Shown piece by piece: positions 33,815 to 42,155 of a stretch of DNA of 48,327 nt. The stretch comes from Candidatus Sumerlaeia bacterium (GTDB lineage: Bacteria > Sumerlaeota > Sumerlaeia > SLMS01 > JAHLLQ01): the NCBI GenBank assembly GCA_019634695.1, contig JAHCAW010000001.1, positions 1 through 48,327 of the forward strand. The letters are read 5' to 3'. The notes below the pieces were generated by a model that ran no database searches, was not told the DNA's origin, and was given only the letters and a program-made list of their open reading frames with translations. The position numbers and the translations under genes were made by a program. Within the stretch, counting starts at the first letter, position 1; every line of letters starts with the position of its first letter.

Positions 33815-34309
33815 TCAACGGGAATGTGAGTCGTCCATCGTGCCGATCACCACCGCCGGCACGCCCGCCACGATTGCCCCGGCCGGCACGTCCTTCGTCA
33901 CCACGGCGCCCGCGCCCACCATCGCCCCCGCGCCGATCGTCACCCCGCACAGGATCGTCGCCGACGAACCGATCGACGCCCCCCGGCACACACGCGTCGG
34001 CACGCACACCCAGTCCGCCTCCCCCTGCGGCTGACCATCCGCCGTCGTCGCCCGCGGAAACAGGTCGTTCACAAACGTCACGTTGTGGCCGACGAACACC
34101 TCGTCCTCGATCGTCACGCCCTCGCAGATGAACGTGTGGCTGGAAATCTTGCAGCGCGCCCCGATGCGCGCGCCTTTCTGCACCTCGACAAACGTCCCGA
34201 TCTTGGAGTCGTCCCCGATCTCGCACCCGTACAGGTTCACGAAGTGAAAGAGCCGCACGTTGCGCCCCAGCTTGACGTCGGGCGCGATCACCTGGAACTG
34301 GCCGGTCAT
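33815..34309 (-). CDS. WbpD/WlbB-like hexapeptide sugar N-acetyltransferase
   Basis: 164 aa from ATG 34309. Left-handed beta-helix hexapeptide repeats run through almost the whole protein (KLGRNVRLFHFVNLYGCEIG, DEVFVGHNVTFVNDLFPRAT, ASIGSSATILCGVTIGAGAM, VGAGAVVTKDVPAGAIVAG). The order and the F-V-N-D-x-x-P-R segment match UDP-2-acetamido-3-amino-2,3-dideoxyglucuronate N-acetyltransferases of O-antigen pathways. It uses acetyl-CoA to acylate a nucleotide sugar, a role that fits the neighbouring dehydrogenase and glycosyltransferases. It follows the dehydrogenase gene by 32 bases. Confidence 0.88.
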   Translation of the reverse strand: MTGQFQVIAPDVKLGRNVRLFHFVNLYGCEIGDDSKIGTFVEVQKGARIGARCKISSHTFICEGVTIEDEVFVGHNVTFVNDLFPRATTADGQPQGEADWVCVPTRVCRGASIGSSATILCGVTIGAGAMVGAGAVVTKDVPAGAIVAGVPAVVIGTMDDSHSR

Positions 34310-34341
34310 GGCGTGTCATCCCGCGATCGAGTGGAATGGCC

Positions 34342-35361
34342 TCACTGCGTCAGCATCGCCCCGAGCACCGTGTGCGGCGCCTGACGAATCTTCTCGTACA
34401 GCCGGTCTGCCCGCTCCAGCGGCATGCGGTCCGACACCAACGGCGACACCTGCACCTTGCGCTCGGCCAACAGGTCCAGGAAGACCAGCATGTTGTCATG
34501 CACCGTCCAGCGCACCTCGGCGCGCGGATAGGGCGTGCGGCCCGACTCGTAGCCCGGATCGCCGTGGCCCGGGCCGCCGCTGTGCACCGCCGTCAGCGCG
34601 AGTTCCTTTTCCTCGAGCGCGCGCGCCGGCAATCGCTCGCCCGCGCCCCCCTGCATCACCAGCCGCCCCTTCGTTCGCAGCATCATCACCGCCCAGTGCC
34701 CGGCCGCCGCGTTGGCGTCCGGCGTCACCATCGCCGCGTCGGCGCCCAGGCCGCGCGTCAGCTTGTCCACCTCGCGCACGAGCGCCTCGCGCTCCTCGAG
34801 CACGGCATGCGCGATGCCCACGTTGCGCGCCTTCGCCAGACGATGGTCCGACTCGTCCACCAGGATCGGCGTCACGCCCGCCGCGCGCGCCACCTGCGCC
34901 ACCAGCAACCCGAGCATCCCGGCGCCGAACACCAGCAGCGTCTCGCCCAGCGCCGTCCCGCTCGCCCGGAACGCATGGATCGCCATCGCGCCCAGGCCCG
35001 CGAACGCGCCCTCCTCGTGGTTCACCTTCTTGGGCAACTCGACCACCAGCCGCGCCGGCACGCTCAGCACCCCGGCATGGTAGACGTACGGGCTGCCGAA
35101 GGCCGCCACGCGCAGCCCCTCCTTCAGACCGCTCACCTGCTCGCCCACGCCGTCCAGGATGCCGCTGCACATCATACCCAGCGGCACGCCCTCCTCGTCC
35201 TTGCCGAGGCGGTCCGCCACGGTGTCGAGGACGACGCGCTCGTGCGGCAGCAGGACGGCGCAGTGCGTCACGCGGATCAGGACGTTGTGGGGGACCAGCG
35301 CCGGCTCGGGCAGCGACACGACCCGCGGCGTTCCGTCGCGATGGGCGATGACAGCTTTCAT
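34342..35361 (-). CDS. MDR-family dehydrogenase of heteroglycan-locus type
   Basis: 339 aa from ATG 35361. Medium-chain dehydrogenase layout: GroES-like N-terminal part (VVSLPEPALVPHNVLIRV, VAAFGSPYVYHAGVLSVPAR) and a Rossmann domain (GETLLVFGAGMLGLLVAQVA, with DES at the end of strand 2). The usual catalytic Cys-Gly-x-Asp zinc motif is replaced by HCAVLLPHERVVLD, and no structural four-Cys zinc loop is visible, so zinc use is uncertain. The overall pattern is like the MDR oxidoreductases found beside heteroglycan genes. It begins the five-gene operon; the region upstream (35362-35570) is very G+C-rich and diverges from the cyclo-ligase gene. Confidence 0.85.
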   Translation of the reverse strand: MKAVIAHRDGTPRVVSLPEPALVPHNVLIRVTHCAVLLPHERVVLDTVADRLGKDEEGVPLGMMCSGILDGVGEQVSGLKEGLRVAAFGSPYVYHAGVLSVPARLVVELPKKVNHEEGAFAGLGAMAIHAFRASGTALGETLLVFGAGMLGLLVAQVARAAGVTPILVDESDHRLAKARNVGIAHAVLEEREALVREVDKLTRGLGADAAMVTPDANAAAGHWAVMMLRTKGRLVMQGGAGERLPARALEEKELALTAVHSGGPGHGDPGYESGRTPYPRAEVRWTVHDNMLVFLDLLAERKVQVSPLVSDRMPLERADRLYEKIRQAPHTVLGAMLTQ

Positions 35362-35570
35362 GGCGCTCCGTGCCGGGGACGCGCGCGCGCGTCGGGAAGT
35401 CGCCCACGGGGACGGCAAGCGGGCCCTGCGACCCTGCCCCGCCCGCCGCGCGCGGCGCAAGGGTTGGTCGCGCCGATTTCGGGGGGCCGGGGGCCGTTTG
35501 CGCTCGACCCCGGCCCCGTGCGTCCTCCCAATGCGGGGCGGTTTGCGCCGGGAGGCGCCGGCAACGTCCC

Positions 35571-36173
35571 ATGACCTCCGATCGGCTGGCCGAAGAGAAG
35601 CAGGCACTGCGCGCCACCATGCGCGCCCGCCGCGCCGCCGTGTCCGCCGACGAGGCTCGGCGCGCCGGCGTCGATTTGGCGCGCCGGCTCGCCGCCATGG
35701 CTCCTCTGGCCACCGCCCGCACCGTTCTCGCCACCCTGCCGGCCGGGTCCGAAATCGACACCCGCCCCTTCTGTCAGGCGTGGCTGGACCGCGGAGGGCG
35801 GCTGGCCCTGCCGCGCGTCGAGCCCGACGGCACCACCCTGAGCGCTTGGCTCGTGCCCGGTCTCGAGGCGATCGCACCCGGGTTTCGGGGCTGTCCCGAA
35901 CCGGATGTTGACAAGTGCAAAAGCTTGTCGGCGAAGGAGCTCGACGCCGTGCTCGTTCCCGGTCTGGCCTTTGATCGGCAGGGCAACCGCCTCGGGCAGG
36001 GCGGCGGGCACTTCGACCGGTTTCTGGCCGGTCTGCCGGCCGACCGACCGGTCATCGGGCTGGCCTACGATTTCCAGGTCGTCGAGCGCGTACCGGCCAA
36101 ACCCCCGCGGGATTGTCGGGTCCAGTGGGTGGCAACCCCCGCCGAGGTCATTCTCTGCGGGGTCGAGGAGTAG
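35571..36173 (+). CDS. 5-formyltetrahydrofolate cyclo-ligase
   Basis: 200 aa from ATG 35571 (GGGAGG about 15 bases upstream, weak). Family motifs are present in order: EEKQALRATMRARRAAV at the N-terminus, the substrate region LALPRVEPDG, and the key ATP-binding and catalytic block VLVPGLAFDRQGNRLGQGGG followed by HFDRFL, then VIGLAYDFQVVE. It converts 5-formyl-THF to 5,10-methenyl-THF in one-carbon metabolism. It is a lone gene; a 7-bp hairpin lies 68 bases downstream. Confidence 0.92.
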   Translation: MTSDRLAEEKQALRATMRARRAAVSADEARRAGVDLARRLAAMAPLATARTVLATLPAGSEIDTRPFCQAWLDRGGRLALPRVEPDGTTLSAWLVPGLEAIAPGFRGCPEPDVDKCKSLSAKELDAVLVPGLAFDRQGNRLGQGGGHFDRFLAGLPADRPVIGLAYDFQVVERVPAKPPRDCRVQWVATPAEVILCGVEE

Positions 36174-36240
36174 CGTCCGCCCGCCGACGCGCCGGGATTG
36201 GCACCCGCGGTGCTAACTCGAGGCGGGCAAACAGGTTGTC

Positions 36241-36302
36241 GCTCCCCGGGCGTGGGGCTGGGGGAGCGGTGTCATCGGGGTTCCGGCGCATTGCCGGCCC
36301 CG
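36241..36302 (+). other. Two hairpins in leader of ABC exporter operon
   Basis: The first stem pairs gctcccc (36241-36247) with ggggagc (36261-36267). The second pairs cgggg plus ccggc (36276-36280, 36283-36287, with a two-base bulge) with gccgg plus ccccg (36293-36302) over a gcatt loop. The first could end the cyclo-ligase transcript; the second ends 23 bases before the ATP-binding protein start and could act in the leader. No T-run follows either. Confidence 0.4.
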
Positions 36303-36325
36303 GATTCCAACAGGACGGCCGCTTC

Positions 36326-37326
<1,001 letters not shown>

Positions 37327-37330
<4 letters not shown>

Positions 37331-38262
37331 GCAAGATTTTCGCCATCGCCGTCAACACCTTCAAGGAAGCCGTGCGCAATCGCGTGCTCTACGTGCTTCT
37401 GTTCTTCGCCGTCCTGATTCTGCTCGGCGCCTGGGTCGCCTCCTCGCTTGCCATCTTCGGCCAGGAGAAGATCGTGCGCGACCTCGGCGTCGGCGCCATC
37501 AACATCATCTCGGTCCTCATCGCCGTCTTCGTCGGCGTCGGTCTCGTCTACAACGACCTCGACAAGAAGACGATCTACACCATCGTCTCCAAGCCGATCA
37601 GCCGCTGGCACTTCCTCGTCGGAAAGTTCCTCGGCCTGCTGCTCACCATCTTCGTCAACATCCTGTTGATGACCTTCTTCTTCCTGCTCGTGCTCTACTT
37701 CCGCGAGTACACCAAGGACACGGTGCTCGACCAGCTTGCCATGGACGGCGTCCAGGGCTTCAGTCTGCTGGTCTACTACTTGAAGTCCGCCGCGCTGGCG
37801 CTTGCGAAGGCCTTCGCCACGGTGCTCACGCTCGGCCTCTACAACACGCCGGTCACGCAGGGCATCATGGAAGCCTCCTTCCTCACCATGCTCGAGATGA
37901 CCATCATCACGGCCTTCGCGGTGCTCTTCTCCTCGTTCAGCAGCCCGACGCTGAGCGCCTTCCTCACGGTTATCATCTTCCTCATCGGACGCGCGAACCA
38001 CGACCTGTACAACTTCGCGCACCTGTTGCAGCACCGTGCGGGCGGCGTCGAGAACCTGGCCGGCGGCCAGTTCCTCACCTACTGGTTCAGCATCGCTGCC
38101 TGCCACGTCGCGCCGAACCTCGAGTTCTTCAACCAGCGCGAGGCCATCGCCGCGCTGCAACGCCCGGAAGTCGGGCTCTATCCGATCCTGTACGGCCTCG
38201 CCTACGCCGCCGGCGTGCTCACCATCGCCACCGTCGTCTTCAACCGCCGCAACTTCAAGTAG
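37327..38262 (+). CDS. ABC-2 type permease
   Basis: 311 aa from GTG 37327. About six hydrophobic segments are visible: VLYVLLFFAVLILLGAWVAS, IISVLIAVFVGVGLVY, FLGLLLTIFVNILLMTFFFL, the stretch near 165-185, MTIITAFAVLFSSF with TLSAFLTVIIFLIGRAN, and ILYGLAYAAGVLTIATVVF at the end. The cytoplasmic loop (YNDLDKKTIYTIVSKPISRW) is typical of ABC-2 permeases. It is co-translated with the ATPase gene and followed 23 bases later by a membrane-anchored helical-repeat gene. The substrate is unknown. Confidence 0.93.
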
Positions 38263-38285
38263 CCCGCGCCGGAGTCATCGTCCCC

Positions 38286-39791
38286 ATGAACATCACCCGC
38301 CGGCTCCTTCGGGACTCCCTGCTCGCAGGCACAGCGCTTGTCCTGCTGACGCTGTGCGTCCTGTTCCAGAAGCACCACTACGCCTCATGGCACGTCCGCT
38401 CCGGCAAGTACATCCAGAAGGTCAACCTTCCCAACGCCGAGATCATCAAGATCGCCGCGATCGGCTACGACAACCTCTACGCCGACTTCCTCACGCTGCG
38501 CGCCATCCAGGCCTTCGGCGCCGCCTGGGACACCGACACCGGCGAAGTCGAGCCCATCTACAACTACTTCGACATCCTCACGACGCTCGATCCCCACTTC
38601 GTCGACGTTTACGAGCTCGGCCACCTTGTCATTGCCGACGACCGCCGCTCGCCCGATCTGGCGCTTCAGCTCATCCGCAAGGGCTCCAATCTCAATCCCC
38701 ACGAGTGGCGCATTCCATACCTCGGCCTCTACAGCGCGCTGTACGATCTCAAGGAGCCCCGCCGCGGATACGAGTTCCTCCACCGTCTCAAGCGCATCCC
38801 CTCGACACCCGAGCACGTCCTGCGCCTCGAAGAGTACATCGAGCGCCAGTCCGGCCAGTACCACGTCGCCTTCGACGTCAACCTCGGCCACTACCTGCGC
38901 TACCTCGACTTCAACATGGAGGTCGAGACGCGCGTCGCCTACAACAAGTTCCGCATCATTCTCGACGGCTGGTACCAGCTCGAACTTGCCCGCGCCGCCG
39001 AGGCCTATCTCGAGAAGCACGGCGAGCACCCGACGACCATCGAGCAGATGTTGGCCGATCCGGTCTCGGTTCCCATGTTCGTCGCCCCCTCGCTCGACAA
39101 GTTGCTCGACGACGTCATCACCCGGCTCGATCACGGCGGGCGGCTCGAGCCCCATCGCGACGAGATCCGCGAGAACGCCATGACCGAGTTCGTCGGCCTG
39201 CCGCCCGAGCCCAACGGCACCTGGTACTACATTTCGCCGGCCAAGCAGAATGATGTGCGGGCGCGTAACTACGACGCCGATGCCCCCCTGGCGGACCGCT
39301 TCGGCTACTTCGACAGCGCCGCCGAGATCTACATGCGCCTCGACGTCATGGCGCTCGGCATTCAGGAGATCATCCAGAAGGAGACGATCGGCGGCGAGCC
39401 CCCCGCCTACGACATTCTGGCGCCGTATCTGCGCGAGGACGGCTTTGGCGGCCACTGGGTCTACACCCGCGATCCGGTCCGCATCTTCTCCACCACGCAG
39501 AAGCGCCGCCTTGAACGGACCGACCTGCGCTTCGGCATGCGCGGCCTGCTCGAGGACTTTCCCCGCCGGCCCTACATCCTGGCGCCCGACCAGCCCCCCT
39601 ACCTGACCACCCATCCCGATATCTGGGACTACCCCGACGACATCGAGTGGGCCCTGTGCAAGGGGCTGATTCCGGGGATTCCGTTCGAGGAACAACCCGA
39701 GGACGTGAAAGCCGCCGCCCGCAGCGTGAACCAGGACTACCTGCCCTGCAGCGACCACGTCGCCCTGCCGGTTGAGCGTGAGAGCTTTTGA
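38286..39791 (+). CDS. Membrane-anchored TPR-like protein of ABC operon
   Basis: 501 aa from ATG 38286. One N-terminal membrane helix (LLAGTALVLLTLCVLFQ) is followed by a large outward domain. Residues about 50-200 form helix-turn-helix pairs resembling TPR (AAIGYDNLYADFLTLRAIQA, YNYFDILTTLDPHFVDVYEL, YLGLYSALYDLKEPRRGYEF). The rest is acidic and rich in Tyr and Phe, with no known motif. Similar small operons (ATPase, permease, anchored helical-repeat protein) occur in other bacteria, where the third protein is thought to help the exporter. Function unproven. A 7-bp G+C hairpin follows 39 bases after the stop. Confidence 0.82.
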   Translation: MNITRRLLRDSLLAGTALVLLTLCVLFQKHHYASWHVRSGKYIQKVNLPNAEIIKIAAIGYDNLYADFLTLRAIQAFGAAWDTDTGEVEPIYNYFDILTTLDPHFVDVYELGHLVIADDRRSPDLALQLIRKGSNLNPHEWRIPYLGLYSALYDLKEPRRGYEFLHRLKRIPSTPEHVLRLEEYIERQSGQYHVAFDVNLGHYLRYLDFNMEVETRVAYNKFRIILDGWYQLELARAAEAYLEKHGEHPTTIEQMLADPVSVPMFVAPSLDKLLDDVITRLDHGGRLEPHRDEIRENAMTEFVGLPPEPNGTWYYISPAKQNDVRARNYDADAPLADRFGYFDSAAEIYMRLDVMALGIQEIIQKETIGGEPPAYDILAPYLREDGFGGHWVYTRDPVRIFSTTQKRRLERTDLRFGMRGLLEDFPRRPYILAPDQPPYLTTHPDIWDYPDDIEWALCKGLIPGIPFEEQPEDVKAAARSVNQDYLPCSDHVALPVERESF

Positions 39792-39830
39792 CTCCGGCCC
39801 CCCGGTGTCCTCAGGATTTCCCCACCCGTC

Positions 39831-39861
39831 GCCGGCCGGACCCCATCCGGGACTGGCCGGC
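39831..39861 (+). terminator. Possible terminator after ABC operon
   Basis: gccggcc (39831-39837) pairs with ggccggc (39855-39861) across 17 bases, followed by caaactt rather than a T-run. It lies between the ABC operon and the sigma factor gene and may end the operon transcript. Confidence 0.35.
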
Positions 39862-39936
39862 CAAACTTCGACGACACCCCGCGGGTCCAACTGGCCGTGA
39901 GCGATCCGCCGGGCGGGGCGTCCGGGAGCGTGTTGC

Positions 39937-40545
39937 GTGGCCCTTGCCGACGTTCCGGCCGAGCTGATCGTCCGCTGCCAGCAGGACGCCCCCGGGGCCT
40001 TTGACGACCTCTTCGTCCTCATCCACGAAGATGTCTACCGATGGGCTTTCTCGCTGGTTCGCGACGACGACAACGCCCAGGAGATTGCCCAGGAATGCCT
40101 CCTGCGCATCTACCGCCACCTGCCCCGCCTCAAGGACCCCGAGCGCTTCGCCTCCTGGGCCTCGCGCCTCATCGTCAACCAGGCCAACACGTGGCGCGCC
40201 CGCGACCGACGCCGGCGTCTCGAGTCCCTCGAAGAGGGCCGCGAGATCGACAACGACTCGCTCCCCTTGCAGGGCCACGGTCCCGCATCGCCACGCGCCG
40301 CCGCGGCACGGAAGGAAATCCTTCAGCACGTCAACGACGCCATCGGCCAGCTTCCGCCCCGCCAGCGCACCGCCGTCCTGCTCTTCGACGTCAAGGGATG
40401 GACCATCCGGCAGATCGCCGAGGACCTCGAATGCTCCGAAGGAGCCGTGAAGTTCAACATCTTCCAGGGACGACGCAAGCTGCGCGAAATCCTCTCCCAG
40501 TATATTGACGACGACGGCAACGCCATGTACTCGGCCGCCGACTAG
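39937..40545 (+). CDS. ECF-type RNA polymerase sigma factor
   Basis: 202 aa from GTG 39937 (gggag 39924-39928, eight bases upstream). Region sigma-2 is seen in FDDLFVLIHEDVYRWAFSLV, DDDNAQEIAQECLLRIYRHL and FASWASRLIVNQANTWRARD; region sigma-4 in LPPRQRTAVLLFDVKGWTIR, QIAEDLECSEGAVKFNIFQG and RRKLREILSQ. The linker (about 90-130) is Arg/Glu-rich. It directs transcription of a small regulon. The next gene starts 31 bases later and codes for a membrane protein, the usual position for an anti-sigma partner. The target promoters cannot be seen from this window. Confidence 0.93.
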   Translation: MALADVPAELIVRCQQDAPGAFDDLFVLIHEDVYRWAFSLVRDDDNAQEIAQECLLRIYRHLPRLKDPERFASWASRLIVNQANTWRARDRRRRLESLEEGREIDNDSLPLQGHGPASPRAAAARKEILQHVNDAIGQLPPRQRTAVLLFDVKGWTIRQIAEDLECSEGAVKFNIFQGRRKLREILSQYIDDDGNAMYSAAD

Positions 40546-40576
40546 CCGCCCCCGCACCACCCAGGAGTCTTCCCCG

Positions 40577-42061
40577 ATGCGCCCCCCGATCGACGATCAA
40601 GAGCCCGACCTTCCCGCCGGCTGGACGCCCGAGCAGGACGACCAGCAATGGCAGGGGATCGCACGCCTTCTTCGCGAGGCCGACGCGCCCAAGCTGCCCC
40701 CGCCGGCCGTCTTCGCGCGTATGCGCAAGGAGCTGCGCGCCGAAATCGACGACGAGCGTCGCGCCCTCCGCGACCGCCACGCCGCGCCGGCCCGCGAGTC
40801 GTTCGCCCTGTGGCTCCGCCAGCTCCTGCTCGGCGGCGGCCCGGGTGCCCAAGTGGTGCGCTTCGCCGCCCTGGCCGGCCTCGCCTTCGCCGTCGGGGCG
40901 TACTGGTCGGGCGAGCCGCAAGCTCCCGCGAACGGAACAGATATGCCCCCCGCCTATGCGCGCGTCGCCCAGCCCGTCGCACCCGCCGACAACACCTCGG
41001 ATCTTCTCATCCCAGTCGCTTCCGCGTCCCGGTTCCAGACGGTCAACTTCGACGCCTCGCGCCTGCCCGAGAACCCGTTCGAGAGCATCTCGCGCTCGGG
41101 TCTCGATGAAGGTGGCCGGATGCGCGAGCCGGTTCGCGCCGCCAGCCTGCGTCAGGATCCCTCGCCCACGGCCGCGTGGTACGTGGCCAGCCACTCCTCG
41201 CCCACCCGGCGCGAGGCGCAGGATCTCGTCGTCGGCGAGATGCTCGAACTCGTCCAGCAGCTTCGCCTCTGGTCGCTTGTCGAGCCCGACCCGGTCAGCT
41301 TGCAGACGCTCCGCCAACTCGATGACGCGCTGGCTCGCATGCTCGAGATGGAGCGCCCGCTGCCCCGTCCCCAGATCGATTCCCTGACCGCTCTCGGTAC
41401 GGCCGACGATCTGGTTGCCGCAGGTCGCCACCACGAGGCGCTCGACACCTACCGGGCCTTGGCCGCCGAGCCCGCCGCCGGCTTCCTCGCATTCGTCGCC
41501 CAGTTCCAGGCCGCCCGCCTGCTCTTCGACGACATGCGCGACTACGACCAGGCGCTGGCCGCCTACCGCGCCCTGCTCGAAGGCTACCCGTCCCACTTTC
41601 TGACCGACGAGCAGCGGCGCCACGTGCTCCAGCGCATCGACATGCTGACCCGCAACGCACAGGACAACTTCCGTGCCGTCCGCCTTTGGCAGGATGCGCA
41701 GGCGCTCGACGGGCTGCGCCAGACCGCCGCCTACCTGGCGCTGGTCGATGCGGCGCCGCAGAGCCCGCTGGCCGCCGAGGCCGCCGTTGTCCTGGCCCAG
41801 CAGATCGCCCAGCCGCGCCCGCGCACCGAGGCGCTTTCGCCCGAGGAACTCGCCGCCGAGTTTCAGGATGCCCTGCGTCAGGCCGGCAACAGCCCCCACG
41901 CCGCCGGCTTCCGCTATGCCTTGGCGGAGGTCTTCCTGGTCGGCCTGCTCGAACCCGAGCGCGCCGAAGCCGAGTACCGCGAACTCCTCGCCATGCCCGG
42001 CTCGGACCTCTATCAGGCCCGCGCCCAGACGCGCCTGCGCCAGATCGAACGCCGGCGCTGA
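40577..42061 (+). CDS. Membrane protein with helical repeats, putative sigma regulator
   Basis: 494 aa from ATG 40577 (aggag 40563-40567, nine bases upstream). Residues 1-95 are charged and probably cytoplasmic (DDQQWQGIARLLREA, FARMRKELRAEIDDERRALR), compatible with a sigma-binding segment although no ZAS Cys/His motif is present. One hydrophobic stretch (VVRFAALAGLAFAVGAYW, about 98-115) would cross the membrane. A Pro-rich linker then leads to a large helical region (about 200-490) with TPR-like pairs (ALDTYRALAAEPAAGFLAFV, ALAAYRALLEGYPSHFL, AEAEYRELLAMPGSDLYQAR). The gene order suggests an anti-sigma or stress-sensor role; this is an inference. Confidence 0.8.
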   Translation: MRPPIDDQEPDLPAGWTPEQDDQQWQGIARLLREADAPKLPPPAVFARMRKELRAEIDDERRALRDRHAAPARESFALWLRQLLLGGGPGAQVVRFAALAGLAFAVGAYWSGEPQAPANGTDMPPAYARVAQPVAPADNTSDLLIPVASASRFQTVNFDASRLPENPFESISRSGLDEGGRMREPVRAASLRQDPSPTAAWYVASHSSPTRREAQDLVVGEMLELVQQLRLWSLVEPDPVSLQTLRQLDDALARMLEMERPLPRPQIDSLTALGTADDLVAAGRHHEALDTYRALAAEPAAGFLAFVAQFQAARLLFDDMRDYDQALAAYRALLEGYPSHFLTDEQRRHVLQRIDMLTRNAQDNFRAVRLWQDAQALDGLRQTAAYLALVDAAPQSPLAAEAAVVLAQQIAQPRPRTEALSPEELAAEFQDALRQAGNSPHAAGFRYALAEVFLVGLLEPERAEAEYRELLAMPGSDLYQARAQTRLRQIERRR

Positions 42062-42110
42062 AGCGATCCGCGGTCATTCCGGGTTGACGCCCGATGCCGG
42101 CGGGCTGCTG

Positions 42111-42148
42111 TCCTCGTGGTGAATCTGGACGAGACCGCTCCACGAGGA
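42111..42148 (+). promoter_or_regulatory. Hairpin occluding the ribosome binding site of the LTD gene
   Basis: tcctcgtgg (42111-42119) pairs perfectly with ccacgagga (42140-42148) over a 20-base loop. The right arm contains the Shine-Dalgarno cgagga, eight bases before the ATG at 42156. Formed in the mRNA, the stem would block initiation, so opening by a protein, small RNA or heat could control translation. Confidence 0.55.
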
Positions 42149-42155
42149 ACTCCGC

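Noticed and set aside
35902..35935. TTGACA and gacaag/cttgtc dyad inside the cyclo-ligase gene
   Set aside because: Located within conserved coding sequence with no suitable -10 or downstream gene start.
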